NCBI GenBank assembly: GCA_034387635.1 | Contig: JAOANU010000006.1 | Location: 930,001 to 994,000, forward strand | Direction of reading: 5' to 3' | DNA from: Rhodosporidiobolus odoratus | Lineage: Eukaryota; Basidiomycota; Microbotryomycetes; Sporidiobolales; Sporidiobolaceae | Length of the DNA stretch: 64,000 bases | Program-made: the position numbers and the translations under genes | Notes under the pieces: model-generated | What the model was told of the DNA's origin: nothing | Databases searched by the model: none | Seen by the model: only the letters and a program-made list of their open reading frames with translations | Shown: positions 57,794 to 64,000 of the stretch, piece by piece | Numbering within the stretch: position 1 is the stretch's first letter | Layout of the letters: the number at the start of each line of letters is the position of its first letter

Positions 57794-58863
57794 CTTGAGT
57801 GCACTGGGTGGTGTCGGTGTGCTGATCGAAGTAGTGGGTGGGAGCCGGTGCCGAGGCGGAAGGGGGAAGGAGGGCGTCGGACGACAGCGGAACCAGCGGC
57901 GTACCAGTGAGCTACGGAAGGACTGGAACGTCGGTCATTCAAGCAGTCGACCAAATCGGCGAACAAGATGCGAAGTGAATCGAGATATCGAGAAGAGGAG
58001 CGTTGGCAACGTTGGCTCAAGATAGTATCGTCGTTTCCACTCTATCGCTGTTACACCAGCATCGCTGGTCTGAAAAGGTTCTGCTCGACCAGCCCCAGTA
58101 CCTCGGCAAGTCACACCGGCTCTTCCCGCATACCGTCGACTTGTTTCTCATCTTCATCAGTTGGGTCTGTGTGGCTTGTCTGAGACGCCCAAGGTATAAG
58201 CGAGTGCGCGGACAGTTCGAGACTGATCACAAGTACCTACCTCACGCTGCTTCGGGCAGGGAGTGCTGTCACCGTACTTTCACTCGGCGACTCCGAGTCC
58301 ATGCCCAAGCATCCTTCTGTATTATGTCACCACCCGTCCTAAACTCTGTCAGCACCACATGCTCTTCCGCTCTCGCGTCAAGACCGACTCATCACCGACT
58401 TCTGGACCTTGCCTGGGAGACCAATGGGAGACCGCAAATCAGTCTGACTGCGACGGCTTTGAGCCTTTTTGGGTGATGGCCGAGGCATTGAAGACGAGTA
58501 AGAGGAGGCAAGCTTTGCCCGGAGCGCGGGCTGGGCTTGTCCAAAAAAAAAACAAAAAAAAAGGTCGAGAGTGAAGCCAGGTCGAGGGGTGGAAAAGGCC
58601 GAAGCTGGAAAAAAGGAAGGGTGACTGAAGGTGGTGTGCTCGGGCGTCCGTGATAGATTCGCTTCGCTGAACCTGTGCCCTACCTATGTATCGAGTACAG
58701 CACATCTGACTGAACTGGCAGGCGAGAGAGAAAGACCGGGCTGGGCCTTTTCCATCTGGCAAAACAATCGGATGCTGCCAAAAGCTGGGCTCGCTGTTGA
58801 GGTAACACACTCTCTTCTTGCCTCTCACTAACAGAATCCGAAGGAAGCACCCCAACCCCTTTC
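57794..58863. other. intergenic, nothing recognised
   Basis: It contains an A-rich run at 58541-58562 and chance open frames. The stretch next to the zinc-cluster remnant (57800-57960) encodes Pro/Ser-rich sequence in one frame and may be part of the decayed gene. Confidence 0.4.
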
Positions 58864-61309
58864 TTATTCCTCATCAAATACCGACCGGTCCTCATCAAAC
58901 TCTACCCAATCCACATCAACCGCCTCTCCATTCCTACACCCCATCTCCTCCAAACTCTTCCAATTCGCAATAACATTATCAAACCCCCAAACTTTCTTCT
59001 CCCGATCTGTTCCAGGACAAAAAGTGAACCTCATCTCCTTGATCTCCCACAGTGTGGCTTTTTTGGCGTCTTGAAAGACGTAGCTGATCTTCATTCTGAG
59101 ACCGCCATCCGCACCACGAGGACCAATTTGCCGCGTATAGAGGGGGCTGAATTTCATGATTCGACGATTCGCGTTGAAGGGGGCAATCGGCCAGTTGGGA
59201 AGACGGACCCACATTTTGAACCGCGATGAGGCGGTAACGTTGGCGATGCTGACTCGAGGGCGAGCGAGAGCGGCAAGGCGATCTTGCTCGAGTCTGACGG
59301 CGGCAGAAGGTCGTGGTCGCAGGGGTTTGCGAGGGCTCTTTGTCCGGGATCTGGAAGAAAGGGTGGGCTGGGGGGCGGAAGGCGGCTTGAGGGAGACGGA
59401 AGAACGAGGTGAGGCGAAGGCAATTGGCTGTGAAGAGGGAGCGAGAGCAAGGGCGGCAGAAGCAGCAGCGACGAGTTGCGGATGGGAGAAGGGTAGGGAG
59501 AACGACGAGGATGAAGAAGAGAAAGTGGAGGTGTCTTCCTGCGACCTGGTGGCGATGGACGAGGTGCACGCGGCGGCATCCTCATTGTCTGGAGTGGACC
59601 GAGAGACATGACTACCCTCACTCGGAGTGGAAATTTCCCGTTGGCCAGCGGTTGTTGTCGAGGACGAATCGATGGCAGCTCGTTTCCGTGGTCGAGGGGG
59701 CGAGGCGGACGGCGCTCTCCGTTTCTGACTGCAAGTGAGGTCTACGCGGGACGCCACTTCCTCCGTTGCCGTCGCTTGGGCGCAAGCCTGAAGCGAGCGT
59801 GCCTGCGTACTGGAGCTGCCTGCGAGGCTGCTGGGGGCGTCTTCGGCAACTCCGCGAGCAAGTGCAGGCATCGGCTGCGAAGCTGAGAGCTTGACGGCAG
59901 TAGTTGCTAACCTAGGGATCGCCGGCTCGGAAGAAGAGGAAGAATACGAAAACGTGCTGGCGGTCGATGGCTGGCGGTCGGGGGAAGAGAGCGAGTCCGG
60001 CTTCATGCAGGTACGCTCGCCATCCTCTTCATCCGCGCCGGTACCTTCTGGATCGGGCGAAGGGGTAGGTGGGGCTTTGCCCTTGCCCTTGTCAAGTACC
60101 GACTGTGTTGCTTGTCCTGGCGAGCGTTCGACGAAAGCTGGCTCTCCGGTCGAGTCGAGCCCGATAGCCCAGGACGCTTCCGTATCGACGCTGTAGCGGG
60201 GTTGATGCGATGCTGGCCAGGGAGAGCGCGAAGGGGAACGGCGGGCAGACTGGTTTTGCGCAGGGTGGAGTCCCTGGTCTTGGTCGAAGGGAGGAGAAGG
60301 GCGGGGTGGCTGGGCGGATGTAGGTCGGGCGGGACTGTGGCTCTGAGTCTGACCGACTGCGTAGTGACGGTGCTTCGGGGTTTGAGCCGCGAGATGTTGA
60401 CCAGGGCGAGGTTGAGAAGGTCCAGCGATGGGGGCATGCTGCCGTTCGCGGGGTCGGCGAAGGGCAGAAGTCGCTCGGACTTCTTCCTGCTCTTCTTTCT
60501 TCACCCTGAGCAGCTCGGCTGCGGCTCGCTCGGGATAGTTCGACGGAGACGGGGATGGCGAGCGTCGACGGTCGCGAGGGGAAACAGGTGAAGAGGCAGG
60601 GTGGACGAAGAAGGTTTGTCGGGGTGTAGGCTGCAACACTTGTGTCACTCAGAGGAGTCGCATAGCGCAGAAAGGACAAGGTGCGTACCTGTTCTTCCAG
60701 TTCCTCCATTCTACCCAATAACCGTCGCTTGAAAGCCGAGCTTCCCTCCTCATCACTATCGCTGATTTCCTCGTCAGAGTTGTCGGTATGTTCCGGTGTA
60801 GCAGGAACAACGATGGCACTGTGCTGGGAGGAACGAGGCTGGGATGGTGGCTGAGGTTGCTGAGGCGGGGGAGAAGGGACACTGCCGGAGCGGCGCGCCG
60901 GCGAAGGCGGCCTGGCTCCTCGTGCTATCATCTCGACGGGCACAGCCGGCGGCGCCTCGACCTTTGGCTCCTTCTTCACGACGACTAACTCGAGTTCCGC
61001 CTCTTTCTCCACTTCTTGCCAAGCCGAAGGCGCGATGATGTAGCTTTTCCCGCGGAAGCGCTGGGTGAAGTTGCACGAGAGAGTGTCATCGAGCAGGTCG
61101 AAGTGAGTGCGGACTTCAGCGAGAGCCGCCTGTGAATCGGAAGGAAGGTCAACTTGGTGCGAGAAGGTTAATGACCAGTGAAGCAGCGAGCTCACCTCGT
61201 AGGGCTGACCGGCTCTGATAGTAAGACCATGTTGGTGTACTGTGTGGCCTCCATAAGTCCCCTCGCCGTCGCGCATGGCCAGTTCGACAAGTAGCCTTCC
61301 TCGAGGCAT
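58864..61309 (-). CDS. hypothetical protein, disordered centre with conserved-looking ends
   Basis: Exons 61196-61309, 60689-61129 and 58864-60630 join in phase to 773 aa. I do not recognise a family. The first 110 residues look folded (LLVELAMRDGEGTYGG, LAEVRTHFDLLDDTLSCNFT, RGKSYIIAPSAWQE). A long Ser/Pro/Arg-rich, probably disordered middle follows, with an acidic cluster (DNSDEEISDSDEEG), a predicted coiled-coil piece (LLGRMEELEEQ), basic KRRAPS and RPRKRA nuclear-signal-like motifs and two VKKE matches to the sumoylation consensus. The last 115 residues again look folded (KMWVRLPNWPIAPFNANR, KISYVFQDAKKATLWEIKEM, WGFDNVIANWKSLEEMG). A nuclear role is plausible but only inferred. Both ends would be good probes for homologues. 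Confidence 0.7.
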
Positions 61310-61762
61310 TGAAGTTGAAGGAGCCTGGGCTGGCGATAGGCACGTTTTGGGTGGTCAAGAGAGACTGCAGGCCGATGGTACTGGGCTGCTCGAGGTGGCC
61401 GAGTCGGAGTCAGCGGACACGCGCAAGTGTAGCAAGTGGGAGAGGTCGATCAAAGAGCGCGACAAGGCCAAAGTTGACATTCTCGATGTCAACAACGCTA
61501 GGGTTCGTCAGGCAGCTGAGCCATTTAAAAGCGAGGGTGTACAGTTCTGCCAAGCGGCAGTGGAAGGTGCAGATCGAAGGCGGCCGCATTCCGAGGGACA
61601 CAGCAATCGCCGGACGCTCGAGAAAACACACAGCGAAAACAGCTACATTTCGCCTACTATTGTGCAAGCAGATCAAGTCGGAAAAGGGTAGTACGAACAG
61701 ACAACAAAGTACCAGACGGAGAGGAGGAGAGAAGAACGAGACACGAGCCACCACCACAAGCT
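61310..61762. other. intergenic between two minus-strand genes
   Basis: Holds the INO80 3' UTR and the promoter of the hypothetical protein. Nothing else recognised. Confidence 0.45.
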
Positions 61763-64000
61763 TTACCGCTTTCTCCCCGTCGCGGCCTTTTCCGCCTTCT
61801 TCGCCTCCCTCGCCGCCGCATTGGCGGCCTTGCGCTCTGCTTCTTGCACACGGAAGACCTCCTACAGAGCCAGAAAAGAGTGGTCAGTTGCCAGTCCAGG
61901 CAAGGAAACAGGGCGGAAAGAAAAGACGCACCATCTCAGCCTTGGTCCTCCTCTTCCTCTTGGCCTTGGGCTGACCATTCTCATCGAGCTCGACCTTGCG
62001 TTTCCTCGGCGCTTTTGGCTTTGCCGCGCCATCCGCAGCGGCGGCGGGAGTAGCGGTACCCGACGCAGAGCCTGAGGGGGCGGGCGTGCCAGAATCGCTG
62101 CCCGGGGGCTGGTCGCCATCATCGTCGTGTGCGGCAGTTTGGTTAGGGTTGGCGAAAAAGGAGAACGCGTCTGCGTATTACGAACGGAACTCTCAGCATA
62201 GAAAAGGGGTGAGAAAGGTGAGGAAAGGGAGAGCGAACCTTCATCGTCCTGCATCTCCCAAGCCGGCTTCTGCCTCGCCAATTCCGCTGCCTCCTGCTGC
62301 CTGATCCTCTCATTCTCCTGCCTCTTCGCCGCACCCTTCTTACCCTCCATCGTCTTTTTCTCCTCGAGCCTCTTCCTGCGTTCTTCGGCTTGCCTGAGCC
62401 CTTCTTCCAATTCTCGGTCGTCGAGAAGCAGGGAGACGACTTCGTTCGCCTTTGCCGGTCCTTCCGTTGGCGGAGCGGCACCCGAAGAACCGACGACGGC
62501 GTCTTGGACGAGCTTCTTGTTGCTGCGCGGGACAACACAGATTCAGCGGAGTCTTGCGAGAACGATTTGGGAAAGGCGTACCGAGCAAGCTGTACAATTC
62601 TTTCGTCGACCGTGTCTTTCGTGATGAGACGGTAGACAGTGACTTGTTTCGTCTGACCAAGACGGTGAGCGCGATCCATGGCTTGAGCGTCGTTCTGCGC
62701 ATCGCGGGGGTAGGAAAACGTCAGCCAAGCCTGTACCACGAGCTGAGGGAAGAACAACGCACGGAGGGGTTCCAGTCGGAGTCGTAGAAGATGACGGTGT
62801 CGGCAGCAGTAAGATTGATACCGAGACCACCAGCACGGGTCGAGAGGAGGAAGATGAAGAGCTCTGGCCTGAACAGCACAAGGTCGGTCAGTCTAGCACG
62901 ACGAGTTGAAGGTAAAGAGTCAGCGCACTTGGTCTGCCAATCCGTCACCATATCCCTCCTCTCCGAGATGGTCGAACTTCCGTCCAACCTGAGATACTTG
63001 AACTGCCTGAACGCCAGATACTCCTCAAACAAATCGATCATCTTGGTCATCTGGAAGTAGATCAGGCAGCGGTGTCCACCAGCCTTCAATTCCGTCAGAA
63101 GTGCGTCGAGCTTGGCCAGCTTGCCCGAGTCAAGGATGAGCTTGTGCAGTTGCGGCACTTGCATCGGAGGGAGCGGGAGCTGAGTTGCATCCGAGGCGGC
63201 GAGGACACCTTGCGGCGCGAAGCCGGGAAGTGCTTGCTCGTATTCCTTGATGGCGGGACGCGATTCGGAGGAAGTAGGGGGGACACCAAAGACGGCGGCG
63301 GTGAAGAGCGGGTCGAAGCGGCTTTCCTCCGCCTCGTAAGCATACGAGCGATCGCTGCAGAAGGAAGTGATGGTAGGGGCGACGGCCGGGTCCATGTAGA
63401 AGCGGGCGTCTGGGCGGATGAGAGGGGATGTGAGGCGGTAGTTCTGCTCGATTTCGGCGAAGGGGGTGAGGTTGAGAGAGCGCCAGGAAGAGTCGAAAGG
63501 AAGGCGGGAGGTTTTCGGAGGAATGCTGAGGCGGAAAGCAGGGAGGGGCGCGTCGTCATCCCCACGAAGGCTGCAAGGACAGACCGTCAGAGGAGTTCGA
63601 TATTGCGAGGCATACAGGTCGAAGCTCACTCTTCGTAGAAATGAATCGCTTTGGTCGCCGCTTGCCGCTGCAACGCTGTCCCGAGCCGCGTGATTCCGTG
63701 GGACGAGACGGCATTGTAGAGCTCGGCAGGGCTATAGTCAAGTCCTCGAGAGAAGGCGAACGTCGAGCCTGTGCATACGAAGAGCCAGGTTAGATGCGGA
63801 AGATGACAGAGAAGTACCGAGACGTACTGTTGCCCTTCAGCGATTTGTGAACATAGTCGGGTCTCCAGATGTTGAGCAGCCTATCGAGGTTCAGGCTGTC
63901 TGAGCCCTTCTTCGAATTCGGCCCTGGGACGTGCAGCAGCCCGCCCTCCCTGTACACCATCTTGGGCAACCTGTACTCGATCTCCGAGCGCGTCGCGTAG
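61763..64000 (-). CDS. INO80: INO80 chromatin-remodelling ATPase, C-terminal part
   Basis: Partial: the 5' part lies beyond the right edge. The visible part starts in [17 protein letters not shown] and runs through the INO80-specific segment with [14 protein letters not shown], then the second RecA lobe: [101 protein letters not shown]. The C-terminal tail has a charged helix ([11 protein letters not shown]), an acidic/Ser stretch, a Lys/Arg-rich KRKRRTK and ends ATGRKR with TAA at 61763-61765. Introns are short and interrupt the lobe at about 62880-62930, 62710-62760 and 62520-62580. The insertion that marks INO80 ATPases would lie upstream, outside or near the edge. Its complex partner Ies1 is encoded at 29.9-32.5 kb. 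Confidence 0.92.

Noticed and set aside
29858..64000. Biosynthetic cluster, mobile element or CRISPR array
   Set aside because: No transposase, reverse transcriptase, terminal repeats or regularly spaced repeats were seen, and the genes belong to unrelated housekeeping functions.

Overview
This window reads as nuclear DNA of a basidiomycete yeast. The best fit is a red yeast of the Pucciniomycotina (Sporidiobolales, Rhodotorula/Rhodosporidium type); this is an inference from gene content and style, with no database check. The DNA is GC-rich, genes lie close together on both strands, and most are cut by many short introns with GT(A/G)NGT donors and CTNAC-like branch sites before the AG. Coding sequence is rich in Ser/Pro/Ala low-complexity stretches. 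Protein families match fungal forms: PacC/Rim101, Ssk1, Ies1, RTA1 and an NLE-type Ytm1.

Layout: 0-2 kb holds a poorly resolved minus-strand gene. 2.6-6.0 kb is a PacC/Rim101 pH-response factor (+). 6.5-10.1 kb is coatomer gamma, Sec21 (-), divergent from a SulP sulfate permease (+, 10.8-14.4 kb). Then come an Atos-type (DUF4210 plus Chromosome_seg) protein (+, 15.1-17.3), a Fab1-type phosphoinositide kinase without a visible FYVE finger (+, 17.8-24.4), the ribosome-biogenesis WD protein Ytm1 (+, 24.7-26.8) and sulfiredoxin (-, 27.1-27.6). A 2.2 kb protein-poor stretch carries two identical initiator tRNA-Met genes in inverted orientation, each with an 8-nt intron. It is followed by INO80 subunit Ies1 (-, 29.9-32.5), a DHX29/Ucp12-like DExH helicase (+, 33.5-39.8), an RTA1-family membrane protein (-, 40.2-42.1), chorismate synthase (+, 43.8-45.6), a GH85 endo-beta-N-acetylglucosaminidase (+, 45.7-48.6) and the osmostress response regulator Ssk1 (-, 49.1-54.6). 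The stretch from 55.0 to 57.8 kb looks rearranged: the first half of an amino-acid permease runs into unrelated sequence, next to a frameshifted zinc-cluster remnant. A lineage-specific 773-aa protein (-, 58.9-61.3) and the C-terminal part of the INO80 ATPase (-, 61.8 to the right edge) complete the window.

The genes are mostly housekeeping or signalling and do not form one pathway or cluster. Thematic links are loose. PacC and Ssk1 are stress-signalling regulators. Sulfate uptake and sulfiredoxin both touch sulfur and redox chemistry. Ies1 and INO80 belong to one remodelling complex but lie about 30 kb apart. Splice models were made by hand, checking phase at each junction where I give coordinates; other junctions are approximate.
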